64,000 bases of DNA from Ignisphaera sp. (GTDB lineage: Archaea > Thermoproteota > Thermoprotei_A > Sulfolobales > Ignisphaeraceae), in NCBI GenBank assembly GCA_038735125.1, contig JAVYNU010000002.1:1-64000 (forward strand). The letters are read 5' to 3'. The notes beneath the pieces are model-generated. The model saw only the letters and a program-made list of their open reading frames with translations, was not told where the DNA came from and ran no database searches. The position numbers and the translations under genes are program-made. Shown piece after piece: positions 35,760 through 44,580 of the stretch; the first letter of the stretch is position 1, and every line of letters begins with the position of its first letter.

Positions 35760-35786
35760 TTAAAAATATTGCTCTGTTTAGCATAG

Positions 35787-36242
35787 TTAAAGGCTTTTTG
35801 GAGAGTCTACAAACCAGCTATTCAATACCTTGTCTATGTACTCCTTAGCCCTTAAGCTAAATAGCCTAGCCATGTTTAATGTCTCTTCAAGGTCTATGGA
35901 TGGACAAGACGATTCGCAGACCTGGTGCAAAAAGGTGTTTCTTAGGCATCGAAGAGATCTGACAACTCTTCTAATAGATTTGTATTCGTCCTCCGAAAGG
36001 AAACCCCCTTTTCTCAGTATTGCCAAAGCCTTGTTTATCCTCTTTTTAGAAGAGAGTCTACATAGGCTAGCCTTTAGCTTTCTCTCACCAGAAGCCACAA
36101 TGATGTTTGCAGAAACCTTTTCAAAGTATGTGTAGAGCAATATAATTTTTATAGGGTCGGCTAACCGTGGATTCAAAGCCTCTTCTAGAAGATTCTCAAT
36201 ATCGTCACTTGGTCTATACACATACTCCACAAGAGTCACCAA
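35787..36242 (-). CDS. HEPN-like helical protein
   Basis: The 151-residue all-helical protein contains RNTFLH (R101 to H106), the Rx4H signature of HEPN ribonucleases, in the right helical context. HEPN proteins are metal-independent RNases, often toxins or RNA-processing factors. No partner MNT nucleotidyltransferase lies next to it; instead it leads a probable operon with TtuA and JAMM, which suggests a link with tRNA rather than a classic toxin-antitoxin pair. Function is inference from one motif. Confidence 0.55.
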   Translation of the reverse strand: MVTLVEYVYRPSDDIENLLEEALNPRLADPIKIILLYTYFEKVSANIIVASGERKLKASLCRLSSKKRINKALAILRKGGFLSEDEYKSIRRVVRSLRCLRNTFLHQVCESSCPSIDLEETLNMARLFSLRAKEYIDKVLNSWFVDSPKSL

Positions 36243-36335
36243 TTTTTATCACGCTACAAGAATTAAAATAGCTCAAGATAATATAAAGTGGAGGTGCCAT
36301 AAACAATTGGTTTGGTTTGAATAGAAATAACCAGG

Positions 36336-37199
36336 TTATTTTGTGTGGCCCCTCCTAAGCTTTGCATATATAGACTCTGTTACGTGTTCCACAACAGGTT
36401 TTGGATCCGGCATTAAGATGCCAGCCCTCTTGTGGGTAGAGGTAGAGTACATGTGCAGAACTCTCTTTACAACATCCTCGCTAACTCCTGTGGCCTCGGG
36501 TATCACATTTACTGGCATCCCAAGATCGAAAAACGCGAATAGAACTAGATCAATATCTTCATACCTTAGGCTAAGCTCCTCTTCAGCTAGATGGCCGGGC
36601 CAAAGCCTTGGCGAGCTGGGTTTTTCAATAATTTTTCTTGGAACACCTAGAAACCCTCCGAATTTTCTTACCTGGGTCTTCAGCAACACCGTTAGGGGTG
36701 CTATATCTGTTGCACCGTCGCCATATTTTGTGAAGTAGCCAATTAGATACTCGCTCCTATCACTAGTGCCAAGAACCAAATAGTCAAGTTTATTTGCGTA
36801 GTAGTATAGAACACACATTCTGATTCTGGCTCTCAGATTCCCAACAGCAAGTGTGTCGCTGTTTGAGGCTATTGGAATGCTTCTAATATATGATTCGACT
36901 ATATCAGATATTTCAACAATGTTGTATCTCCCGCCAAATCTGTTGACAAGCTCGATGGCGTCATCCACATCCTCTTTTGGTGTTGTATTCTTGTCGGGCA
37001 TTATAATGGCTAGGACATTCTCTCTACCCACACTTCTAACAGCCAATGCATAGGCTGTAGCAGAATCAACACCACCGCTAACTCCGATAACAAAACCTTT
37101 TTTGCCGGAGGCTGCCAGGCTGCTCTTCAAGAATTTTGATAGGTAGTCCTCCACAAAGCTATAGTCTATCTGTGTTATGTCATCTATTGTGATTCTCAT
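36336..37199 (-). CDS. nadE: NH3-dependent NAD+ synthetase
   Basis: The 287-residue adenylating synthetase has the PP-loop GVSGGVDSATA at about 38-48, then LGTSDRSEYLIGYFTKYGDGATDIAPL, the NadE signature, within the central region. It amidates nicotinate adenine dinucleotide with ammonia in the last step of NAD biosynthesis. No glutaminase domain is attached, as usual for archaea. It follows the mobB-like gene at 20 bases, and both are transcribed on the minus strand. Confidence 0.92.
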   Translation of the reverse strand: MRITIDDITQIDYSFVEDYLSKFLKSSLAASGKKGFVIGVSGGVDSATAYALAVRSVGRENVLAIIMPDKNTTPKEDVDDAIELVNRFGGRYNIVEISDIVESYIRSIPIASNSDTLAVGNLRARIRMCVLYYYANKLDYLVLGTSDRSEYLIGYFTKYGDGATDIAPLTVLLKTQVRKFGGFLGVPRKIIEKPSSPRLWPGHLAEEELSLRYEDIDLVLFAFFDLGMPVNVIPEATGVSEDVVKRVLHMYSTSTHKRAGILMPDPKPVVEHVTESIYAKLRRGHTK

Positions 37200-37219
37200 A
37201 CAGCATCGCCGAAATGTGT

Positions 37220-37993
37220 TCAGTCAAGATTTATCTCGATAACAATTTTTCTCCTATTATTCTCAACCCCTTTGAGAGACGATATAAACCCTTCTATGGT
37301 AGACCTCAAAGCGTTTTTAACAAATGGGTTTAGCGGCACATTCCTATCATTTACAAGTAGTTTAACGTCTAGTTTAACGGGGCACCAACTCGTTTTCCCC
37401 ATTGCAAAAGCCTTTGCAAATGTTCTACAAGACTCGAAGCCACAATACCCGCAGTTTAGCTTTGGTGTCTGAGACTCTATATAGCTAATAGCCTTGTCCT
37501 CAACTAGGTTAGCCAGCTCATCTACATCGCTTTTTGTGAAGACCTTAAACTCGTGTTTTCCTCTCAAGGCGTCTGCAAGCTCCTCGCTAGCAACAACGGC
37601 AATGAGGTTTTTAAGGCTCTTTATAGACTCTATCTCCTCAGCCTTGTTGACAATGGCTACAGAGTCTCCCACGCTTGAATCTCTAAACCCTTCAACAACA
37701 ACTATTGGTGTGGTGAGGTAACTAACAACGTGGCTTAGATCGTCAACCCACTTGCTATAGAATACAGCGCCCTTGCTAGGCGCTGAAACAACAACTACAT
37801 CGGCACCAGCACTAGAGTATATATAACTGTCTTTGTCAGCAACATCGATTTCGCCATGGGAATGTTTAATTATGCCAACTATGTAGCCCCTCGACTTGAG
37901 CTTTGCAACTATTTGCGAAGCTAAGCTTGTTTTGCCACTTTTTCTCGCAAAAGAAACGAATCTAATTACATAGGGATTCAAAATCCTTCCCAT
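37220..37993 (-). CDS. mobB: MobB-like GTP-binding protein with C-terminal Fe-S domain
   Basis: The 257-residue protein has a MobB-type P-loop (SFARKSGKTS, residues 14-23, lacking the first Gly of the usual GxKxSGKT) and the IIKHSHGEID segment of MobB. Around residues 180-206 follows CGYCGFESC...WCP, the four-Cys [4Fe-4S] domain seen in corrinoid and ferredoxin-like proteins. MobB assists the insertion of GMP into molybdopterin or tungstopterin. The Fe-S tail suggests redox- or metal-dependent control. moaC lies in the same window at 60285. Confidence 0.8.
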   Translation of the reverse strand: MGRILNPYVIRFVSFARKSGKTSLASQIVAKLKSRGYIVGIIKHSHGEIDVADKDSYIYSSAGADVVVVSAPSKGAVFYSKWVDDLSHVVSYLTTPIVVVEGFRDSSVGDSVAIVNKAEEIESIKSLKNLIAVVASEELADALRGKHEFKVFTKSDVDELANLVEDKAISYIESQTPKLNCGYCGFESCRTFAKAFAMGKTSWCPVKLDVKLLVNDRNVPLNPFVKNALRSTIEGFISSLKGVENNRRKIVIEINLD

Positions 37994-38040
37994 TACTTTA
38001 TGCGGTTACAACCTTATATATCTAATCGTTGTAAGTAATG
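37991..38040. promoter_or_regulatory. Nested inverted repeats across a divergent promoter
   Basis: TTACAAC (38006-38012) and GTTGTAA (38028-38034) form a perfect 7-bp inverted repeat that flanks the TATA-like CTTATATAT (38013-38021). CATTACTT (37991-37998) and AAGTAATG (38033-38040) form a second perfect 8-bp pair around it. A dimeric repressor bound here would cover the core promoter between mobB and the membrane-protein gene. The left outer arm includes the mobB start codon. Confidence 0.5.
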
Positions 38041-38057
38041 CTGTGGTGTAGTATGAT

Positions 38058-38663
38058 ATGCTAGAAGAAATAGTTTATTTCATAGCAGCTTTGGGCTCAG
38101 CGCCAATAATATCGCTAGTAGCTATAAACACCAAGAATAGGAGGTATTGGCAAGCTGCTGTTCCGGGAACTGGGGCACTAGCATCTTTAGCTGTGTTTGT
38201 CTTGGTATTTGCAGCGCCGTGGATTATACAAGGAGGTGAGAGCTACACGCTATACAATGCACACAATGTAATGGGATTGGCAGGCGATGTTTTTGCAAAG
38301 TCGCTATTGCTAACCTCTATATTCGCAGCCTTTGGGGGCGTTCTATGGCTGGCTGACATAGTCAATGGCAGGGAAGTCTTTTTAGCATCATCATCGATAG
38401 GATTTGGTATAGCGCTAGGGTTTATATCATCAGCAACAGCCATAGCGATACTTGGGGATGTTGGCATAGAAGCGATAGGGTGGGGTGCATGGATCTCTAT
38501 AGCTCTATGCTCATTAAACATTGTTCTAGGTTTAATAAGGAGAAGAACCAAGGAGCCAAAGCAGCTAAGCAACAACAGCTTAGCGACTATCTACCCAAGT
38601 AGTACAGAGAATGAGATGGCTAGGAAAATTATTGAAGAGGCTAGAAAAGCCCTCTCTAAATAG
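38058..38663 (+). CDS. Membrane protein with about five helices
   Basis: The 201-residue protein has hydrophobic segments at about 5-25, 38-60, 78-100, 110-132 and 138-158, then a charged cytoplasmic tail. No family recognised. It begins at an ATG 18 bases past the inverted-repeat element and is divergent from mobB. The downstream PEBP frame may overlap its last 50 bases or start just beyond. Confidence 0.65.
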   Translation: MLEEIVYFIAALGSAPIISLVAINTKNRRYWQAAVPGTGALASLAVFVLVFAAPWIIQGGESYTLYNAHNVMGLAGDVFAKSLLLTSIFAAFGGVLWLADIVNGREVFLASSSIGFGIALGFISSATAIAILGDVGIEAIGWGAWISIALCSLNIVLGLIRRRTKEPKQLSNNSLATIYPSSTENEMARKIIEEARKALSK

Positions 38664-38691
38664 CCCCAGTAAGAATTTTAACAGAATAGAG

Positions 38692-39330
38692 TTGTTAAAC
38701 TTAAATTTCTACGAATACTTACATAATTTTGTGGTTGTATTGATAAAAACGGTTTTTTATATAACAATAGCTATAATTGCATTAATTATTGTTACTATAA
38801 TAGCATATAAGTATCTTATCATCCCAGAATCCACCTCAATTGGTATAAGCATAGAGAATGTGGTTAAATCTGCAAGAAAATCTATATTGGTTGTCAGTGC
38901 ATCTTTTAGTAATGGCTCGGTAATACCCCAGAAATACACATGCGATGGGGAGAATGTATCGCCACAATTAACAATATCCAATACACCCCAAGAAGCCAAA
39001 AGCATTGTTTTAATTGTCTATGACCCTGATGCTCCTAGTGGGGTTTTCTATCACTGGATTGTTTACGGATTAAACGGGGCAAAGATAGATATTAGTGAGG
39101 GAGGGTCTAAGAGCGTTAGTCTAAGACAGGGTTTGAATAGCTTTGGATATGTGGGCTATGGGGGGATGTGCCCCCCTAGAGGAGATAAGCCGCATAGATA
39201 CATATTCTTGGCTATGGCCCTCGACATAGATTCTGACTGGGGTAGTGGTCTAAGGCCAGAGGATGTGCTGAGTAGAGTGAATGGACATGTGATTGCATAT
39301 GGGTATATAGTAGGGTTTTACTCGAGGTGA
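38692..39330 (+). CDS. PEBP/YbhB-family protein with N-terminal membrane anchor
   Basis: The protein has a membrane helix (about residues 18-42 counted from TTG 38692), then a phosphatidylethanolamine-binding-protein fold: IPQKYTCDGENVSPQL, VYDPDAPSGVFYHWIVYG (DPDxP and ligand-site His) and CPPRGDKPHRYIF. Archaeal YbhB-like proteins are thought to inhibit proteases or bind anionic ligands; here the domain faces outside. An ATG at 38611 would extend it by 27 residues and overlap the previous gene by 53 bases, which is less likely. Confidence 0.75.
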   Translation: MLNLNFYEYLHNFVVVLIKTVFYITIAIIALIIVTIIAYKYLIIPESTSIGISIENVVKSARKSILVVSASFSNGSVIPQKYTCDGENVSPQLTISNTPQEAKSIVLIVYDPDAPSGVFYHWIVYGLNGAKIDISEGGSKSVSLRQGLNSFGYVGYGGMCPPRGDKPHRYIFLAMALDIDSDWGSGLRPEDVLSRVNGHVIAYGYIVGFYSR

Positions 39331-39335
39331 TGTTA

Positions 39336-40262
39336 TTGACGGTTTTTGTAGCGGGTAGAATAAACTACGATACAATAATATCTGTTGGAGGTGTGTTTGA
39401 AAGGGGTAGGAAATTTGTTGGTAGGGTAATTGCTGAGGGTGTGGGTGGAACAGGCGCAAATATAGCAATATCCATGGCCAGAGCAGGTACAAGGGATGTT
39501 AAACTCTTTGGTGCTGTTGGACACGATCTAAAGGATTTGATTATGAGTTTTCTCAGTTCAGAAGGTGTTGGCACAGAACATATAGTTGTGCTCGGCAAGG
39601 CCACGGGTAAGGCGTATGTTATAATAGACGACTATGGAGAGTCTACAATAGTGTCTATTCCAGGTGCAAACAACGAGCTGGATATTTCCCACATTCCGCA
39701 AGAGATTGAAAAAGCATTGGCTGTAGTGGTGGCTAACATACCGAGGCATGTCGCTGTAGAGGTGCTTGCAAGATTTCGTGGGAACATGGTTTTCATGGAT
39801 CCTGGAAACATTTGGAACCCGCTGGAGATAGTCAACAACGTAGAGTATGAATGTTTTATAATGCCAAATGAAAACGAGTATTTGCACTTCATTAGAACTA
39901 GAAAGGGCGGTGGTGCTGAAGACCCAAAATCGAATTGTCTGATAATTGTTAAGAGAGGTGAGAAGGGGGCAGTGCTATACGACTACAAGAGGGGTAGAGT
40001 CATAGAGGTTAATGCGCTTCCACTAAAAAAGCTTGGCCTAAGACCCTATTCCACATCTGGATGCGGAGACGTCTTCACAGGGGTATTTGCAACGGTATAC
40101 CTAGAGAAAAGAAGAGTTAGCGAAGCGCTGGTATATGCATCTATTGCAGCTGGGTTAAAAGCAACACGCATATTGTCATATGATTCGCCGAAAAGAGAAG
40201 AACTAGAGAAGTTTGTTGAGAGATACTCAAGTCTGCTCAACATAAACGAGTCTAGAATATAA
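39336..40262 (+). CDS. PfkB/ribokinase-family sugar or nucleoside kinase
   Basis: The 308-residue protein has the N-terminal VFVAGRINYDTI and GGTGANIA substrate-binding motifs of ribokinases and the C-terminal active site STSGCGDVFTGVF with the catalytic Asp. The Shine-Dalgarno GAGGTGAT (39324-39331), a perfect match to the crenarchaeal consensus, lies 4 bases before a TTG at 39336 and overlaps ATG 39330, so the TTG start is preferred. Substrate unknown. Confidence 0.85.
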   Translation: MTVFVAGRINYDTIISVGGVFERGRKFVGRVIAEGVGGTGANIAISMARAGTRDVKLFGAVGHDLKDLIMSFLSSEGVGTEHIVVLGKATGKAYVIIDDYGESTIVSIPGANNELDISHIPQEIEKALAVVVANIPRHVAVEVLARFRGNMVFMDPGNIWNPLEIVNNVEYECFIMPNENEYLHFIRTRKGGGAEDPKSNCLIIVKRGEKGAVLYDYKRGRVIEVNALPLKKLGLRPYSTSGCGDVFTGVFATVYLEKRRVSEALVYASIAAGLKATRILSYDSPKREELEKFVERYSSLLNINESRI

Positions 40263-40317
40263 CCAAGGTTTTTAGATCTGCGTATTTTTGTCTTATAGTT
40301 ATTTGGAATCTAATTAA

Positions 40318-40875
40318 TTACTTTTTCAAAGCTTTTATAACAGCATCAATATAGAATGGAATAATGATGAATATTGATATGAGCTCTGATATGGCAGCTC
40401 CAGGAGGCATTTTGTAAAATAGGTGTAGCACCCATGAAGTCACGCCAGCTGCAAGTAGAGCTAATGACAAAATCTTCTTTATTTTGTTTGCTGTGGTTAG
40501 AGAGTATATCACTAGTGATGCTACTAGAGATAGGAAGAATGCTGCGGAGACCCAGAAGTGTAGTCTACCATACCTGTTGTACATCTCATCAAATACTGCT
40601 ACGAGAATTAGGGTGTAGCCAGCTACAGACATGGAGATAGCCAATGCTTTACTAGTCCTGATAATTATTGTGACCGCTGTTACAATGATTAGTGTCCCTC
40701 CCAGGCTGAGACCAAAGTTGAATATTGGAGAGGCTCTGCTATTGATTGCATGACCCAAGTCGCTAAGAGCATTGCCTGTTATGCTGAACCATGGGGAAAG
40801 TGCTATGGAAATGGCTATGCATATCAATGGTATTGCTATGCTGGTTAGGGGGATTAAAAGCATTTTATTTTTCAT
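40318..40875 (-). CDS. DUF998 family membrane protein
   Basis: The 185-residue protein has six hydrophobic helices, with SITGNALSDLGH after the first helix and RLHFWVSAAFF in the middle, the usual marks of DUF998. Function unknown; lipid- or isoprenoid-related roles have been guessed for the family. ATG 40875 overlaps the stop of the GT87-like gene upstream (ATGA), so the two membrane proteins are translationally coupled. Confidence 0.75.
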   Translation of the reverse strand: MKNKMLLIPLTSIAIPLICIAISIALSPWFSITGNALSDLGHAINSRASPIFNFGLSLGGTLIIVTAVTIIIRTSKALAISMSVAGYTLILVAVFDEMYNRYGRLHFWVSAAFFLSLVASLVIYSLTTANKIKKILSLALLAAGVTSWVLHLFYKMPPGAAISELISIFIIIPFYIDAVIKALKK

Positions 40876-42320
40876 GACAAATCTCCATGTCTGCTTCCGC
40901 GAATGAGCTGGGCAATTACATCTAGGAGTATTATGAATAGTAGCAGATTCCTTATGAAAGCGATCCACTGGACTGGCGAGTCTATAGTCCAAGGCGAGAA
41001 AGATGTTGATACACTAACATACTTCGATATCTGGGCTCTGAGAGTTGAGTCCTCAAAAAACAGTAGTATTATCAATGCATTGGCGGAGTCTGCTATGGCA
41101 TATATTGTAAGCATTCTTTGGGGTAGAATAGCTATTGCCAATGGTGTTAGCAATAGCATCATCTGAGGCGAGAACACATAGTTTAGAACAGTGCCCACAG
41201 CAAGAGATGAGAAAGTCACACTAAGTAACTTCCAATTATAATCGAGACTAACCATCATAATAATTAACATGAACAATGTTGTCATTATGTAGAACAGTAT
41301 TCTGTGGAATGGACTATAGATGTTCTGGACAAATAGAAGATATATACAGTTTTCGCAATACCACGAATAATGATGGTTTATGAAGTCTACAAAACCTTTG
41401 CTAAACAATGTTGCTACAATTGCATAGGGAATGCCTCCTGTTGTCCCTAAACCAAGCAGATACATAGTCACATCATCGTATCTATGGTTATTAGAATTTT
41501 TTGCAAATGTTTTTTGCAAAAGATCATAGCCAATTGAAAGCCCTGCTAATATCGGTATGATTTTTGTTGAAACAGCTAAGCCTAGTAGAGATCCACTGAC
41601 GAAATAACGTCTGTTGAGGAAATAGTAAAGGGACATCATGACAAGTGTAACTGTTATGATGTCCCAGTTGTATGTAGAGTAGATAACCGTTGATGGAAGT
41701 AGAAATAGTAGGGCAATTCTTCTATAATCAAAGTTTATAATCTTAGCCATTCTAAGCATATACAAAACCAGAATAAGGGCGAAAGCAACAGTGAGAGAAA
41801 CTTGTATGGCAAAGTGCATCGGAATAACATATTCAGAGACTATGGATCTATACTCCAGAGGATTTCTAGGAACCTTAACAAAGTTGTATGTGTACAGAAA
41901 TGAGGTGCATGTAGAGAAATACCATAGAAGCGCTATCATAGGTGGATACTCAAACTTGTAGTCCTTATATGGAGCAGGACATGTAAATATATTGACATCG
42001 CCGTTAACAAGCCTTGTTAAAGCATCTCTATTATACCAGTAATCAGAAATCTTAGAGTCAATAAGCCCAGCAGAGGAAACCACGTCAAGAAACCTTGGAA
42101 TAAAAACGCCATATACAATATCAGTATACAGAAAACCTGGATCGCCAAAGATCGCCTCCTTATTTGGGGGATAAGGCATATGGATATATATCGACAGAGA
42201 GAATGATGCTACAAAAGCAACTATAATTATAAGAATTGCCATATTCCCTCTAAGTCGCTCTATAAGCATAAATTCAACACCATTGAAAACTATTACACAT
42301 CTATCGAACCTCTCCAACAA
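40872..42320 (-). CDS. Polytopic membrane glycosyltransferase, GT87/DUF2029-like
   Basis: The 482-residue protein has ten or more membrane helices. An early luminal loop carries DIVYGVFIPRF, and KFEYPPMIALLWY resembles the EYPP motif of DUF2029/GT87 polyprenyl-phosphate-mannose-dependent transferases. It likely adds a sugar from a lipid carrier on the outer face of the membrane, perhaps to glycolipids or surface glycoproteins. A TATA-like CTTTAAAAAG lies about 20 bases before its start. It is transcribed with the DUF998 gene. The 219 bases upstream (42321-42539) hold no gene. Confidence 0.7.
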   Translation of the reverse strand: MLERFDRCVIVFNGVEFMLIERLRGNMAILIIIVAFVASFSLSIYIHMPYPPNKEAIFGDPGFLYTDIVYGVFIPRFLDVVSSAGLIDSKISDYWYNRDALTRLVNGDVNIFTCPAPYKDYKFEYPPMIALLWYFSTCTSFLYTYNFVKVPRNPLEYRSIVSEYVIPMHFAIQVSLTVAFALILVLYMLRMAKIINFDYRRIALLFLLPSTVIYSTYNWDIITVTLVMMSLYYFLNRRYFVSGSLLGLAVSTKIIPILAGLSIGYDLLQKTFAKNSNNHRYDDVTMYLLGLGTTGGIPYAIVATLFSKGFVDFINHHYSWYCENCIYLLFVQNIYSPFHRILFYIMTTLFMLIIMMVSLDYNWKLLSVTFSSLAVGTVLNYVFSPQMMLLLTPLAIAILPQRMLTIYAIADSANALIILLFFEDSTLRAQISKYVSVSTSFSPWTIDSPVQWIAFIRNLLLFIILLDVIAQLIRGSRHGDLS

Positions 42321-42539
42321 CTCTATTACATAGACGCACTTTTTAAAGCTTTAAAATGATTTTGTCTGTCTATAAGATCGATAAACAATAAAAGATGGCA
42401 CCAATGTTTAACGTAGGATAAAAAAGATTAAACGAAAGTATGCATTGAGCAACATCTAAAAGATTTCGAAAGGGTATTGGTGTGTTAAATTGGATTAGAT
42501 TAGAATAGATAAATACCAAGCATTAACTGTGAATAATAT

Positions 42540-43532
42540 TCAATTAGTTTTTGCTACCAGCTTTCTAACAGCTTCTATAACTGTCTTCAGTTTATCTATT
42601 GATATTGCATACTCTTTTTCTTCATCCCCTAGGCTTCCCCTTAGACCTCCAAAGCCGCAATCGCCTGATACAAGATCTACCCTGCCTCCAGATCTTTCAT
42701 ACACCTTCAAAAGTGTTGTATATGCTTCGTCCACACCTTCAACCTTTGGTTTTGATGCAGCCACTATTCCAGGTGAGATTATTTTATCATATTTGTTGAG
42801 CATGCTCTTATCTATTAGATCTATATTCGATGGCGTTGCAAAGAATTCGAGGCTTAGATACTTTATTTTGTCAACTCTTGACACAATTTCTAGTAGCTTG
42901 GGGTTCAGATGGCCACATATGTGGATACCCACTTCAGATGCTATAGCGCTCTTAGAGACTTTGCTGAGAACATCTATTATCTCCTCTTCTGTCCACCCAT
43001 AAAGAATTCTTCTGCCAACTATAAATGTGAGTGCTGGTTCATCTATGAAGACTATGTTGTATCCAAGGTTGCTGAGCCTATTAGCTAAGTTACTTACAAA
43101 TGCTGTGAAAAAGTCTTTGACTATATCCTTGTCTGCGAGAACAGTCGACTGCAAACCCTTCGAGATATCCTCAGATAAATAGATCCTAGAGGATAATGTA
43201 AAAGCACCTGTGACAGGTCCTCTCAGCCACTTAAATGCGAGCCCCTCATTTCTAACTATCTCGATGGTTTTTTCAGCATCTTCGATAATAACCTCTGGAG
43301 GGGGTCTTTCAAAGTTTTTCTTGCTAGAGAAATAAATTCCTCTCCTACTATATACAATCCCTAGAGACTCCAAAGGTTTGAGATAGATGTCTATAAATGA
43401 TCTGAGCTGGGGATACGTAGGCACGTCAAGACCTATACTCTTCAAGTCTCTTAAAACTCTTCTAATGTTGTCTTCAGAGTATGACAGAGGGAAACTGCCA
43501 ACATGGCTTGTTCTAATCATCTTCATCCCCAA
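42540..43532 (-). CDS. MetE-like cobalamin-independent methyltransferase
   Basis: The 330-residue protein corresponds to the C-terminal catalytic barrel of methionine synthase: SHVGSFPLSY near the start, FIDEPALTF, GIHICGHLNP (zinc ligands His and Cys) and VSGDCGFGG (zinc ligand Cys). Archaeal MetE homologues of this short form use a methylated donor to make methionine from homocysteine. It is transcribed in the same direction as the CitG-like gene upstream, 76 bases away. Confidence 0.85.
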   Translation of the reverse strand: MGMKMIRTSHVGSFPLSYSEDNIRRVLRDLKSIGLDVPTYPQLRSFIDIYLKPLESLGIVYSRRGIYFSSKKNFERPPPEVIIEDAEKTIEIVRNEGLAFKWLRGPVTGAFTLSSRIYLSEDISKGLQSTVLADKDIVKDFFTAFVSNLANRLSNLGYNIVFIDEPALTFIVGRRILYGWTEEEIIDVLSKVSKSAIASEVGIHICGHLNPKLLEIVSRVDKIKYLSLEFFATPSNIDLIDKSMLNKYDKIISPGIVAASKPKVEGVDEAYTTLLKVYERSGGRVDLVSGDCGFGGLRGSLGDEEKEYAISIDKLKTVIEAVRKLVAKTN

Positions 43533-43608
43533 CCAGTATTACTAACAAGTACATTTGCCACAATTTATATACTTTGTCAATTAGACACAAAATATTGGGT
43601 GAAAAGCT

Positions 43609-44580
43609 TCATCTTATTATTTCAAACCCCTTATCAATTGCATGCAAAGCTATAGTCGCTACGATTATATCTGCTGTGGAACCTGGGTTTACATCCAAAT
43701 CGCCGAGTTCCTTGTCGAAATCATTCAGTGATTTAATGCATGTCCCCCAGTCTTTTTGGCACATGTCTAGCAACTTTGCAGCCCTCTCCATCACCATTTT
43801 AGCCACATCAGCGCCATGTTTTCTTAATATCAAGGTATCTAACTCTCTTGACAATTGGAATAAATATGTCTCTACAACAGCTCTATTCCAATCCTTATGC
43901 CTATTGAATCTGTCTCTTAGGAAAAACATGTTTATCTGAGATCTTGGATACCCATTTACAATTTCATGTGATACCATATCCCATTTAGAGCTATGCAGCA
44001 GTATGTGCCATAGTGTATACCCACCTCTTTTTAACCTAGTCTCATAATGCTCGTCCCAGACGTTGGGAGGCTCCACAACACTATCCTCTTTCCTTATGTA
44101 ACTCGGCTTTACAAATCTGATAGCATTATAAAAGTGTATTGAGTCTAGAACTGTCGAATACTGTTGAAGAAGCGTTACAGCTGTTGTGCAAACAGCTTGG
44201 ATATTCACTAACCCATCACTACATAAGATATAACCACTTGCAACTGCTATTGGGAGTAAGAGGAGAGATGAACCGAGGCATGTATTACCTCCACCAGAAA
44301 CATATTTGTAGTCTCTCATAATACCCTCGATAAGATCTCCAAACAATACCCTGATTCTCCTATCATTCCTACTAGCAATTCTACACCCTCTAGCCACAGC
44401 CTTTGAAATGTAGTAATACCCTATAACACCTGTTATTAGGAAGTCCTCAAACTTTGTATCGGAAAAGTCTCTTGCTCTATGAACATTTCCAGGCTTTGGA
44501 TATGCAGCTACCTCAAGAAGTATTGCGGAGGCTATGAAATATGTTATGAGTCTAGCTCTACTAACATAATTGTCTGTCAA
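43609..44580 (-). CDS. CitG/MdcB-like triphosphoribosyl-dephospho-CoA synthase family protein
   Basis: The 323-residue all-helical protein has the family motifs AAYPKPGNVHRARDF, GGGNTCLGSSLLLLP and LDVNPGSTADIIVAT. In bacteria CitG/MdcB makes the prosthetic-group precursor of citrate lyase or malonate decarboxylase from dephospho-CoA and ATP. Archaea with this protein usually lack those enzymes, and none is seen here, so the real substrate is probably another nucleotide. Its gene starts opposite the YkgJ-like gene across a 400-base gap. Confidence 0.8.
   Translation of the reverse strand: MTDNYVSRARLITYFIASAILLEVAAYPKPGNVHRARDFSDTKFEDFLITGVIGYYYISKAVARGCRIASRNDRRIRVLFGDLIEGIMRDYKYVSGGGNTCLGSSLLLLPIAVASGYILCSDGLVNIQAVCTTAVTLLQQYSTVLDSIHFYNAIRFVKPSYIRKEDSVVEPPNVWDEHYETRLKRGGYTLWHILLHSSKWDMVSHEIVNGYPRSQINMFFLRDRFNRHKDWNRAVVETYLFQLSRELDTLILRKHGADVAKMVMERAAKLLDMCQKDWGTCIKSLNDFDKELGDLDVNPGSTADIIVATIALHAIDKGFEIIR

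Noticed and set aside
40434-40640. Plus-strand frames inside the DUF998 and GT87-like genes
   Set aside because: They are opposite-strand shadows of well-supported membrane protein genes.
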